From assembly GCF_007293315.1 (NCBI RefSeq), contig NZ_VLXZ01000010.1:1-64000 (forward strand): DNA of 64,000 nucleotides, read 5' to 3'. Position 1 is the stretch's first letter; each line of letters opens with the position of its first letter. The notes beneath the pieces were generated by a model. That model ran no database searches. It worked only from the letters and a program-made list of their open reading frames with translations, and was not told the origin of the DNA. This document shows positions 51,529-60,131 of the stretch, piece by piece. This DNA is from Alkalicoccobacillus porphyridii. GTDB lineage: Bacteria > Bacillota > Bacilli > Bacillales > Bacillaceae_D. Made by a program: the position numbers and the translations under genes.

Positions 51529-54500
51529 TTAGGCCCCTTCATACTCCTCAGTATTACGATTAATCATATCGATAATTCGTATAATTCCACGTACATCGTC
51601 TATATTGTCGCTAAATAGCTCGGTTACACTTCCCAAAGAACGGAATGGATCTTCTTGTAGCACTTTCTTCTCAAGGGTACCGTTCTTCACGACATAATCA
51701 ATGATGAGTTTAACAAATCGTAGTTGATTAACATTTAACTTTTCTTCATTCAAGAACTCCGAAAATGCTTCATTAGCTGCCTGTTGGTCAAGACCTACAA
51801 TTTGTCTAACGAGTTTTGCAATCGGGGTATCACCAAACTCTTTTTTATAGTCATCCTGGGTACCTAGTTCAGTCCAAAGAATTCCCTCAAGAGTTTCTAC
51901 ATCTTGTCTAGTCAATGTTTTGTTATGCCGGAGCTTATATATGGCGGTTTGATCTTGATGTTCTTTTAAATATTGATTAACCTTCTTGCGGTAATTTTGC
52001 AGGTCATTTGAGCCATAAAAAGGAGCTTCACCTTCACCAATCAAAGTAAAGTTATCCTTGAAATTAGTGTAATAATCCTTTTGGCTTTCTTTTTCTAAGA
52101 ATTTTACCAACTCACGTATAGCCTCACGAACTTCTTCAAGTTCAAAAATATTGGCTTCTTCCCAAAAAACATCTGTCTGTACTTTCAATAGTATATCTCT
52201 TTTGGCATTAACTTGAGGTATTGTACTTAGTTTAGATAATTCTTCAGCTGTCTGAACTACACTTTTAATAGGTCTTGTTGCATTCTTTGCAGTAAGTTTA
52301 GCAAGTTCAATAGAATACATTACGCTATCGAATCGCTTTGCTAGTTCATCATCCACTATAGAAATGATCAACGGTGAGATATACTCTTGTATTTCACTCA
52401 CATTCGTTACGCTAAGAGCTTGCCAATTCTCCCGGTTTTTATATTTGTGGACATACTGTAGATGCATTCTTACTTGGAAGTTTTCCTCATTAAGCTTACT
52501 TATCTCTTGATAGACATCTTCAATTAGTTCTTTACGGTGCCGAATATAAGGTTCTTCTTGAAAATCGATTGCTTGAAGTTCTTTAATTATATCTACCTTC
52601 AAATTAAAGATCCGTTCAGTTAAGCCAACTGAAAGTTTCCCTTCAATTCCTTTTTGATTTTCTCTAAAAAACTCAAAGTTTCTTAAATAATCAAAAATTA
52701 AAAAGTACTTTTTATCCTCACCGACTCCAAAAAGATTCGGATATAGGCGAGTCCCCCGACCAATCATCTGCCAAAACTTTGATTTTGAGCGAACCTTTTT
52801 GAAAAATACCAGGTTTACTACTTCTGGAATATCTACTCCGGTATCTAACATATCCACGGATACTGCAATTTGCGGAAATTTATCCTTTGTTGAAAAATCG
52901 TCTATTAGGGTTTGCACATAATCGACTTTATAATCAATTTGAGCTGCAAATTTCCCATTGTATTGTGGATAAATATGATTAAAACGTTCAACGATTCGTT
53001 TAGCGTGCTTGGAATTATTAGCAAAGATAATTGTCTTACCTAACTTATCTCCACCCTCAACCTTAATTCCTTTCTCCATTAGGTCATTCAATACTTGGTC
53101 GATGGTATGATCATTAAACAACCACTGGTTAACAGCAGAATTGCTTATCTCTTCTCCTTCTTCTTCCTCGAAGGTATCTTCAAATTGTTCTTTTTCTTCA
53201 TCAGATAATTCATCATAACGGAGACCGTCATCTAAAATTTTTGAAGACGCTTCAAATGTTCGGTATTCAACTAGATAACCATCTTTTACTGCTTGTTCAA
53301 GTTCGTATGCATAAGTAGGAGCACCAGTTTCTAAGCCGAAAATATCGTAAGTATTTTTATCAATTTCATCTTTGGGAGTAGCAGTTAATCCTAATATGAT
53401 ACCATCAAAGTATTCAAAAATTGCACGGTATTTTTTATATATACTCCGGTGACTTTCATCTACGATTATTAAGTCAAAATGGCCAACAGTAAAAAGTTTA
53501 TTGCCGTCTTTTTGTTTTGTATCATCAATTGCACTCATCATCGTTGGATATGTCGAAAATACCATCCGGCTTAATTCAGGATTATCTTTGTTATCAAGTA
53601 AATTACAAAGTGTCATACTTGGGAGAAGGTTATTAAAGTTTTTCTTTGCCTGTAATACCAAAGCAGTTCTGTCCGCTAAGAACAACACATTTTTCACCCA
53701 GTTGTGTCTTACCAAAACATCCACCAGGGAAACTGCGGTTCTAGTTTTTCCGCTTCCAGTAGCCATAACTAAGAGGGCTTTTCTTTGTTTTGATTGTATA
53801 GCTTCACAAACAGCAAGGATTGCTTCTTTTTGATAATAACGATTGGAAATCTCGTCTTTAATTTCAATATCAGCTAATGGTCTTTGAATTGTGCGACGAT
53901 CAATTAAAAGTTGAAGATCTGACTTAGTATAAAATCCAGATACTTTCCGTTCAGGGTAATTCACATCATCCCAAAGGCGGATATCAAATCCATTTGTGTA
54001 AAAGATTATCGGTCTTTGACCGTGCATTTGTTCAATGCAGTCAGCATATAACTTTGCTTGCTGTTTTCCTTTGTTAGCATCATATGAAGTTTTCTTCGCC
54101 TCAACCACAGCAATTGGTTTACCGTTATCTCCAAGTAAAACATAATCCACAAATCCTGTATTCTGACTGTTTGGCATACCAGAAACTTGATACTCTTCAA
54201 TTACGTTTTTTCCAAACTCCCAACCTGCTAATTTTAGTTCTAAATCAATGTAGATCTTTCTGGTTTGAAGTTCAGAAATTTCTTCTACTTGGAAATTGTA
54301 TTGTTCGGTGTTCTCAATACGTTTATCAGTTAAAACCTTACGTAATTCCTCATTTTCACGCATCAAATCTTCAAGCTTTCGGTCTTTGGAGCTTAACTTT
54401 TCATATAACTCTTTATATTCCTCTGGTCTTCTTCGTGGCTCGTCTCCAGTTAAAAGAAGCTCTTCCTTAAACTCTGAATCAGAATAATCATCTGAGTAAC

Positions 54501-54873
54501 AATAATCTAACCAATCAATAAATTGATGAAGGTTATGTAATGCTAGTACAGCTTCATCTCTTGTAATTGTTGAATTGGTGTGGACAGCTACATTTCCCAA
54601 TTTAATGATATATTTCATTAAAGGGAAAAGATCCTCGTCTATAATTGACTTAAATGTAGGCTCGTGTATCAAACTGGATAAATTATCTTGATATGGTGTC
54701 TTTAGTTCACTATCTGAAGTATATAGCCATTTTACTGACAGTTCTAACGCACGACGAGTTAAAATTGCACAAGTCGAAGGGCTTACTTGAAGACTTTTTT
54801 CAGCCTCCAAGCAAGCATTACTAAAACTACTAAATTGAGCTTTTTCCTGTAAAAACTCAAAGTTACTTAACAA
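51529..54873 (-). CDS. hsdR: Type I restriction enzyme, R subunit, with N-terminal DUF4145
   Basis: 1114 residues. An N-terminal DUF4145 domain (about 15-135) precedes a coiled coil and the HsdR nuclease domain (about 205-320; I-A-V-V-E-A-K-K supplies the ExK). Then a superfamily-2 translocase: A-T-G-S-G-K-T near 369, D-E-S-H-R-S near 467, and G-R-G-T-R-L in motif VI, with a long helical C terminus. DUF4145 at the front is the EcoEI/EcoKI-related arrangement. A TTG start at 54873 follows GGGAGG seven bases upstream. Last gene of hsdM-hsdS-hsdR. Confidence 0.92.
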   Translation of the reverse strand: MLSNFEFLQEKAQFSSFSNACLEAEKSLQVSPSTCAILTRRALELSVKWLYTSDSELKTPYQDNLSSLIHEPTFKSIIDEDLFPLMKYIIKLGNVAVHTNSTITRDEAVLALHNLHQFIDWLDYCYSDDYSDSEFKEELLLTGDEPRRRPEEYKELYEKLSSKDRKLEDLMRENEELRKVLTDKRIENTEQYNFQVEEISELQTRKIYIDLELKLAGWEFGKNVIEEYQVSGMPNSQNTGFVDYVLLGDNGKPIAVVEAKKTSYDANKGKQQAKLYADCIEQMHGQRPIIFYTNGFDIRLWDDVNYPERKVSGFYTKSDLQLLIDRRTIQRPLADIEIKDEISNRYYQKEAILAVCEAIQSKQRKALLVMATGSGKTRTAVSLVDVLVRHNWVKNVLFLADRTALVLQAKKNFNNLLPSMTLCNLLDNKDNPELSRMVFSTYPTMMSAIDDTKQKDGNKLFTVGHFDLIIVDESHRSIYKKYRAIFEYFDGIILGLTATPKDEIDKNTYDIFGLETGAPTYAYELEQAVKDGYLVEYRTFEASSKILDDGLRYDELSDEEKEQFEDTFEEEEGEEISNSAVNQWLFNDHTIDQVLNDLMEKGIKVEGGDKLGKTIIFANNSKHAKRIVERFNHIYPQYNGKFAAQIDYKVDYVQTLIDDFSTKDKFPQIAVSVDMLDTGVDIPEVVNLVFFKKVRSKSKFWQMIGRGTRLYPNLFGVGEDKKYFLIFDYLRNFEFFRENQKGIEGKLSVGLTERIFNLKVDIIKELQAIDFQEEPYIRHRKELIEDVYQEISKLNEENFQVRMHLQYVHKYKNRENWQALSVTNVSEIQEYISPLIISIVDDELAKRFDSVMYSIELAKLTAKNATRPIKSVVQTAEELSKLSTIPQVNAKRDILLKVQTDVFWEEANIFELEEVREAIRELVKFLEKESQKDYYTNFKDNFTLIGEGEAPFYGSNDLQNYRKKVNQYLKEHQDQTAIYKLRHNKTLTRQDVETLEGILWTELGTQDDYKKEFGDTPIAKLVRQIVGLDQQAANEAFSEFLNEEKLNVNQLRFVKLIIDYVVKNGTLEKKVLQEDPFRSLGSVTELFSDNIDDVRGIIRIIDMINRNTEEYEGA

Positions 54874-54885
54874 ATGAATTCCTCC

Positions 54886-56046
54886 CTATAGCTCTCCTTT
54901 AAATGCACGTTGTAAAAGAGATTTATACAATTCCTCTTGTATTTCAATCTGTTTTTCTACTTTCTTTATCAATCGATTTGTTTCATTAAAGAATTTAGAA
55001 AACTCATTTTGTTTTTCTATTGGTGGAATAGGAACCTCAATGCTTTTTATTTGATTAAAATCTAGATTATCTGCTGTTACAGATCTTACCTGGGACAATA
55101 ATATCCTTTGATAATTTTGAAAAAATAACAATAAATACTCTGCTGTTATAATATTATTATTAGGAATAAAAGCTTTCATATCTTGATTTAAAGTAACTGA
55201 ATTCTTATTAATTGCTACCGGTAAATGCCTTTTCAGAATCCCACTTCTAATAACCATTAATAGGGAATTAGGAGGAATTAATTTAGTTGAACTATTATTA
55301 ATAGCGTCATCATTAATATGATCAATGCTATCTTCAATAATCATCATCTTCATATCTTTTGGTGTAACCCAAGGAATATCACCCGTATAATACTCAGGTT
55401 TACTTTTCGATGGAGTGCCTCCACCCTTTATATCTTTACAGATTTCTTTTAGTGAAATAGATTTATATTTATTACTATTAATTACGGGATCACCAAACAT
55501 CTGTAAAAATACATTTTGAATAAGTGAATATATTGCTGAAATTTGTTCTTTACGGTTATAGATTAGCATCTCGGCTTTTTCTAATAGGTCAATGATTTGT
55601 TGTTGCCCTGATAATGATGGTAAAAATATATTCAAACTTTCTAGGTCTTGTTTGTTAAACCCAGCTTGAGCCGCTCTTGTACCAACGTTTTTGACAAAGT
55701 TTTGAAAAATATCTGACTTAAGATAATAAAATAGATATCTTTTTAACACTTTTTCTTCATCTGGAATAGTTTTAATTATTGCAACATTATATGCTCCACT
55801 TTGACCAGTAAGTATTTTTCCAACCGATGCACCATATCTTGCAATTAATATATCCTGTTCTTTGCAGGTTTTTAAATTAGCAGTCACAGGAACGTACCCT
55901 TTTTCGTTTCTCCCTTGAGTAAAATCTCTTATCTGTAACATTCGAATATATCCATCTTCTTCTCTAGTTTTCCATTGACTTTTGGGAGGTTGAGTACCTC
56001 CTTGAAAGTCACAAATGGATACTAATGAAACAACAGAGTTACTCAC
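54886..56046 (-). CDS. hsdS: Type I restriction enzyme, specificity subunit
   Basis: 386 residues with two target-recognition domains, each followed by a conserved helix: first TRD about 5-145 (helix L-S-G-Q-Q-Q-I-I-D-L-L-E-K-A-E), second about 195-345 (helix P-P-I-E-K-Q-N-E-F-S-K-F-F). It dictates the bipartite DNA site. The start overlaps the hsdM stop by four bases (ATGA), showing translational coupling. Only one hsdS is present, so no shufflon-type variation is visible here. Confidence 0.92.
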   Translation of the reverse strand: MSNSVVSLVSICDFQGGTQPPKSQWKTREEDGYIRMLQIRDFTQGRNEKGYVPVTANLKTCKEQDILIARYGASVGKILTGQSGAYNVAIIKTIPDEEKVLKRYLFYYLKSDIFQNFVKNVGTRAAQAGFNKQDLESLNIFLPSLSGQQQIIDLLEKAEMLIYNRKEQISAIYSLIQNVFLQMFGDPVINSNKYKSISLKEICKDIKGGGTPSKSKPEYYTGDIPWVTPKDMKMMIIEDSIDHINDDAINNSSTKLIPPNSLLMVIRSGILKRHLPVAINKNSVTLNQDMKAFIPNNNIITAEYLLLFFQNYQRILLSQVRSVTADNLDFNQIKSIEVPIPPIEKQNEFSKFFNETNRLIKKVEKQIEIQEELYKSLLQRAFKGEL

Positions 56047-57509
56047 TTGATTAACATCTCCATTTCTTCCAAGCCTTTCATTATGCCCTCTTCTAAATTC
56101 CTTATTTTTTCAATAATAACTTTTGGATCTTCATACTTTATTTCTGTATATTCAATCTCTTTGTATTTATTTATAGATAAGTCATATCCATTGGTCCGAA
56201 CTTCATTTACTGGTACGAAGAATGATTGTTCTGTCCGTTTTCTTCCGACTTCATTAAACAAGTTGTTAAATCTAGATAATATATCTGGAATATCATTTTC
56301 ATCAATGGGCTTACGTTTATCATCCAAAGAGAATCCATCTGACTTCATATCATAGAACCAAACATTTTCAGTACCACCAGCACCAGTTTTTGTAAAAATC
56401 ATTATGGCCGTTGAAACACCAGCATACGGTTTAAAAACTCCAGATGGCATTGAAATTATTGCTTCTAATTTATGATTATCAACAATTTCTTTTCGAATAG
56501 ATTTATGAGCATTAGAATTGCCAAACAACACGCCATCCGGAACAATTACAGCAGCTCTACCACCTTTTTTTAGCATTCTAATAAACAATGCTAGAAATAA
56601 TAACTCAGTCTTCTTTGTTTTAGTAATTTTTAATAGGTCATCAGATACAGATTCATAATCCAAAGAGCCTTTAAATGGTGGATTAGCTAGAACAAGTGTG
56701 TACTGCTCAGTATCCTTATTCTGCTCGGACAAACTATCACGGTAAGCTATATTAGGATTATCTACCCCGTGAAGCATCATATTCATTGCACCGATTCTGA
56801 GCATTGTTCCATCCATCTCAAATCCGTGGAACATTTTTTGGTTAAAATGCTCTTTCAGGCTTTGAACCAGGAACATATCACTATGATTTTCTTTTAAATA
56901 CTCACCAGCGGAAACAAGAAATCCTGCTGAACCAGCTGCCGGATCCACTATAATATCTTCAGGTGTGGGCTTCATCAATTTAACAATCATATCAATGATA
57001 TGACGTGGAGTTCTAAATTGACCATTTGTACCAGCTGTAGAAAGTTTTGAAAGTAAATACTCATATAAGTCACCTAGAGTATCCTTTTTACCATCTGTAT
57101 TACTGGCTTGCATTAACCCATTTATACCTGCAACAACTCTTGCTAAGAGTGATGGAGTAGGAATTACAAAAATAGCATCCTTCATAAATTTAGAGTACAC
57201 AGACCCTTTTCCGCCCAGGCCTTTAATAAATGGGAAAACCTCCTGTGAAACCACATTAAACATTTCATCCGGACCCATATTTGAAAAAATAGACCAACGT
57301 AACTGTGGCTTATCTTGTGGAAAGATTCCTTCGTGTTCAATGCCTAACAATTCTGCATCCATTTCTTTTTTCTTTTCGTTATCATCTAAGCCCTTGATAT
57401 ATAACAAATATGTAAACTGCTCAATAACAGTTAAAGGATTTGTTATTCCACCTGTCCAAAACGTCTCCCAGACTTTATCTACTTTATTCTTCAATTCACC
57501 AGTAATCAT
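56043..57509 (-). CDS. hsdM: Type I restriction enzyme, adenine methyltransferase subunit
   Basis: 488 residues. N-terminal HsdM_N helices (V-W-E-T-F-W-T-G-G-I-T-N-P) are followed by the N6-adenine methylase: D-P-A-A-G-S-A-G-F-L near 188 and N-P-P-F near 277. Carries out protective methylation with HsdS. First gene of the operon; GTTACACC before the ATG is a weak ribosome site, but a TATAAT-like box (TATAGTATAATAG on the minus strand, near 57560) lies upstream. Confidence 0.93.
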   Translation of the reverse strand: MITGELKNKVDKVWETFWTGGITNPLTVIEQFTYLLYIKGLDDNEKKKEMDAELLGIEHEGIFPQDKPQLRWSIFSNMGPDEMFNVVSQEVFPFIKGLGGKGSVYSKFMKDAIFVIPTPSLLARVVAGINGLMQASNTDGKKDTLGDLYEYLLSKLSTAGTNGQFRTPRHIIDMIVKLMKPTPEDIIVDPAAGSAGFLVSAGEYLKENHSDMFLVQSLKEHFNQKMFHGFEMDGTMLRIGAMNMMLHGVDNPNIAYRDSLSEQNKDTEQYTLVLANPPFKGSLDYESVSDDLLKITKTKKTELLFLALFIRMLKKGGRAAVIVPDGVLFGNSNAHKSIRKEIVDNHKLEAIISMPSGVFKPYAGVSTAIMIFTKTGAGGTENVWFYDMKSDGFSLDDKRKPIDENDIPDILSRFNNLFNEVGRKRTEQSFFVPVNEVRTNGYDLSINKYKEIEYTEIKYEDPKVIIEKIRNLEEGIMKGLEEMEMLIK

Positions 57510-57832
57510 TGTTACACCTCATAAATTAAGAATCATATAAACATATGTAAGTTCTATTATACTATATCTCACTTGGAAATATAATGGGAAACCTACTATT
57601 ACCATTCATACACATAGTACTAATTACCTAAAATAAAAAGTTTATTATTTTTTTCTCTTAAACCATTGGTTTTTCAAAAAATTTAAGAATATAATCCCTT
57701 TGAAAATTTTAAAGCAAGAAATCAGACAGTAATTTAACCAATAATATAACACTTACATACAAGAATAAGTATTGAGCTTAAGTTACTTCTTTTTTTCTTA
57801 CACATACATCATTAGAACAAGGAGAGAAAACT
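57510..57832. other. Divergent promoter region of the island
   Basis: 323 bases, strongly AT-rich, between hsdM (minus) and the small genes of the recombinase block (plus). Contains the hsdM promoter-like sequence near 57560 and AAGGAGAGAAAAC ahead of the first small gene. No open frame longer than a few codons is convincing. Confidence 0.45.
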
Positions 57833-57994
57833 TTGAAAGTTACACGCTATTATGCATCTCAAGCAAATGCCCTAAATGCAAGGACTATCATACAAGATTT
57901 ATTAGTAACTGAGTTAGAAAGAATGTTAGATCAACCAGCTAATGAAAAAAATCTAATAGATAAGAAAGATCAGATAGGAAGTGAATGTGCTTGA
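57833..57994 (+). CDS. Small island protein 1 (53 residues)
   Basis: From a TTG at 57833 (AAGGAGAG upstream): begins M-K-V-T-R-Y-Y-A-S-Q-A-N-A-L-N-A-R-T, helical. The stop overlaps the start of the next small gene. Position before the recombinases suggests a regulator or excision helper, not shown. Confidence 0.6.
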   Translation: MKVTRYYASQANALNARTIIQDLLVTELERMLDQPANEKNLIDKKDQIGSECA

Positions 57995-58155
57995 GACATA
58001 CAGATCAAGATTTTCAACCGAAGAGATTAAATCATAACAACCTTACAGAAAAATTAGTAAGGCTCCAGGAGGAAGGCTACTTATCACCATTTCTACTTGA
58101 ACAATTCCTAGCCTATAAATCTGGGGGTATAAACAATGAAAGAAGAAAACATTAA
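57991..58155 (+). CDS. Small island protein 2 (54 residues)
   Basis: TTG start at 57991 overlapping the preceding stop (TTGA); reads R-H-T-D-Q-D-F-Q-P-K-R-L and V-R-L-Q-E-E-G-Y-L-S-P-F-L-L-E-Q-F, helical and basic, with AGGAAG upstream. Overlaps the next small gene, so these are translationally linked. Unknown. Confidence 0.6.
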   Translation: MRHTDQDFQPKRLNHNNLTEKLVRLQEEGYLSPFLLEQFLAYKSGGINNERRKH

Positions 58156-58267
58156 GTTTTTCCCCGGTCAGGAGAAAGGAATCATCAAAATATTTGTTAA
58201 GGACACTGATACAGAAGAATCTGTCCAGCTAAGATTTGATTTAGAATTTGACGACCTAGAATCATAA
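58136..58267 (+). CDS. Small island protein 3 (43 residues)
   Basis: M-K-E-E-N-I-K-F-F-P-G-Q-E-K-G-I-I-K-I-F-V-K-D-T then an acidic beta-rich end (L-R-F-D-L-E-F-D-D-L-E-S). GGGGGT lies before the ATG. Followed by an inverted repeat (AAACACACCT / AGGTGTGTTT, 58289-58333) that includes the next ribosome site. Unknown. Confidence 0.6.
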   Translation: MKEENIKFFPGQEKGIIKIFVKDTDTEESVQLRFDLEFDDLES

Positions 58268-58332
58268 GAATTTACTCTTGTCCGTATAAAACACACCTAT
58301 ATCCGTCAAAGATGAAAAACGGAGGTGTGTTT

Positions 58333-58524
58333 ATGCGGAAGAAAATTAATATTCAAACGGAATCTGAGATGAACCCTATAGCAGATATTTGGATGCAGCA
58401 TTTAATCCAGCGAATAATTGTTGAGCAATTAGATGTTCATCATAGATTACAAGCAAAGTTACTTTATCAAAACATAGTGAAAGGAAGAGGAGACATTGGT
58501 TCAAGTAATGCAAAGCAAAATTAA
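58333..58524 (+). CDS. Small helical protein upstream of recombinase 1
   Basis: 63 residues from ATG 58333 (GGAGGTG seven bases before it). W-M-Q-H-L-I-Q-R-I-I-V-E-Q-L-D-V and the basic C terminus are helical. Its last codons overlap the start of recombinase 1 by 29 bases. The inverted repeat over its ribosome site could control its translation. Unknown function. Confidence 0.6.
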   Translation: MRKKINIQTESEMNPIADIWMQHLIQRIIVEQLDVHHRLQAKLLYQNIVKGRGDIGSSNAKQN

Positions 58525-59902
58525 ATACAAGGTATTTTTTCGAAGAGTTAGTACCATCACTCAAGATTTAGCTATGCAGGAGTCTGCTGATGCTTTGTAC
58601 AGAGAAAAGTACATAAATAAAGAGATCTTAATTTTGAACGAAGATGGAGTTTCCGCTAACAAATTGAACATTGAGCAACGTCCACAGATGAAAAAACTCA
58701 TCAACTTAATCATAAATAATCAAGTTGATATTATTTACGCCTTTGACCGTACGAGATTGTTTCGCGATTTTTATGAGTCCAATTACTTTGTCTCCCTGTG
58801 CAAAAAACATAATGTGGATATCTTCTTTACATCATCCGGACATCAGCAGGCAACAGATAGCACACTTCTTGAAGGAGTAATGAACATTGTAAGTGATGTT
58901 GAGGGAAAGAACATTGCGAGAAGAACTGAAGAAGCGAGAAAAAGGTATCCCCCTCGTAAACTTGGATACATAAAACAAAAAGAGACCAAGCAGTACATTA
59001 AGGATCCAAGTAAAAAGGATGCATTACTCCAATTCTTTTCAGCAATCAAAGGAATTACTTCTCTTGAACATTTAGAAGCTACTTTAAACGAATATAAAAG
59101 AATCCTTAAAACTACAACAAAGCAACTTTTAAAAATTGCTAAGGATCCTTTTTATGCCGGATTTGACTTAACAAACGGAAAGAACAAACTCTCCCATATA
59201 GAGCCTTATTTAACGTATGAGGACTTCAAAGAGTTGCAAGCTCACAATAACTTGCTTTTATCTTATCAAGATATTGAGCGGTCTTTAAACAATCAAGATA
59301 TTTACGATGTGTGTTGCGGGATTTGTAGAAAACCAATGAAATTTCATATGGATATTCCTGCTAAAAAAGCCTGGTATTCCTGCTCACGAAAACACTCAAA
59401 AACTTTAATAGGAACAGAAGATCTAATTCTAATTATTAAAGAATCTCTAGAGAAAATCATTGAGCACCTAGATACAGAACTACTTCTTAAGGATTCGAGG
59501 CATTTCTTCCATTTAATTCACAAAAATGCGAATGTAGAACTAAGATCATTGGAATTAAAAAAACATAATGTGATGGAGAAAGTCATTTTAGAGACTGATG
59601 ATTTTACTCATTGGAGACAGAATCCTCACTATATTGAATTAACTAAATTAGAAAAGACACAAATGGACTTCCTTAACCAAATAGAAGAAAAACAGGCTCT
59701 ATTAATCGAAAATGAGACCTTGGTGAGAATGGTCAAAGATTACCTGCACAAATGCAGAAAATCTAACCCTTATTTTCTTGTTTCAATGCTGTTAGGGAAA
59801 TTATACGTTTATCCGAATGAGGTAAACCTTATGGTTAGTAAATTTGATTACCTTTCAGATTTACAGACTCAATATGTATTAAAAGGAGAGAAGTTATTAT
59901 GA
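58496..59902 (+). CDS. Large serine recombinase 1
   Basis: 468 residues. Resolvase domain with R-R-V-S-T (catalytic S19), then M-Q and the D-R-T-R-L-F-R-D arginine motif; a recombinase domain and a zinc ribbon C-C-G-I-C ... W-Y-S-C follow, then a coiled coil (about 345-420). TTG at 58496 is favoured over ATG 58508 by the AAGGAAGAGGAG sequence. First of three in a row. Confidence 0.9.
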   Translation: MVQVMQSKIKYKVFFRRVSTITQDLAMQESADALYREKYINKEILILNEDGVSANKLNIEQRPQMKKLINLIINNQVDIIYAFDRTRLFRDFYESNYFVSLCKKHNVDIFFTSSGHQQATDSTLLEGVMNIVSDVEGKNIARRTEEARKRYPPRKLGYIKQKETKQYIKDPSKKDALLQFFSAIKGITSLEHLEATLNEYKRILKTTTKQLLKIAKDPFYAGFDLTNGKNKLSHIEPYLTYEDFKELQAHNNLLLSYQDIERSLNNQDIYDVCCGICRKPMKFHMDIPAKKAWYSCSRKHSKTLIGTEDLILIIKESLEKIIEHLDTELLLKDSRHFFHLIHKNANVELRSLELKKHNVMEKVILETDDFTHWRQNPHYIELTKLEKTQMDFLNQIEEKQALLIENETLVRMVKDYLHKCRKSNPYFLVSMLLGKLYVYPNEVNLMVSKFDYLSDLQTQYVLKGEKLL

Positions 59903-60078
59903 AAGAAGTTGTTATCTATTGTAGGGTCGGGGTCAATACAAATGAGAAAAACCAAGAATTCTTTAGCAAACAATCGAAAATTGAAGAATTTGTTCTTAGT
60001 AATAATCCATTGGATATTATTGAACCTATTTACCAAAAAAGTTACGAATATATTCTATACAAATACTGTGTTAATTAA
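59899..60078 (+). CDS. 59-residue relic of a serine-recombinase N terminus
   Basis: Starts with ATGA overlapping the stop of recombinase 1, so it is translationally coupled. Reads V-V-I-Y-C-R-V-G-V-N-T-N-E-K-N-Q and K-Q-S-K-I-E-E-F-V, matching the beta-1/alpha-A part of a resolvase domain, but R-V-S-T is R-V-G-V: the catalytic serine is Gly11. It stops before the rest of the fold. It could be a decoy or oligomer modulator, or a decayed gene. Confidence 0.6.
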   Translation: MKEVVIYCRVGVNTNEKNQEFFSKQSKIEEFVLSNNPLDIIEPIYQKSYEYILYKYCVN

Positions 60079-60131
60079 AGATTTGTTAACAACCTCATCC
60101 ATTTTAACAACGTGAAAGGAGATAGTTAATC

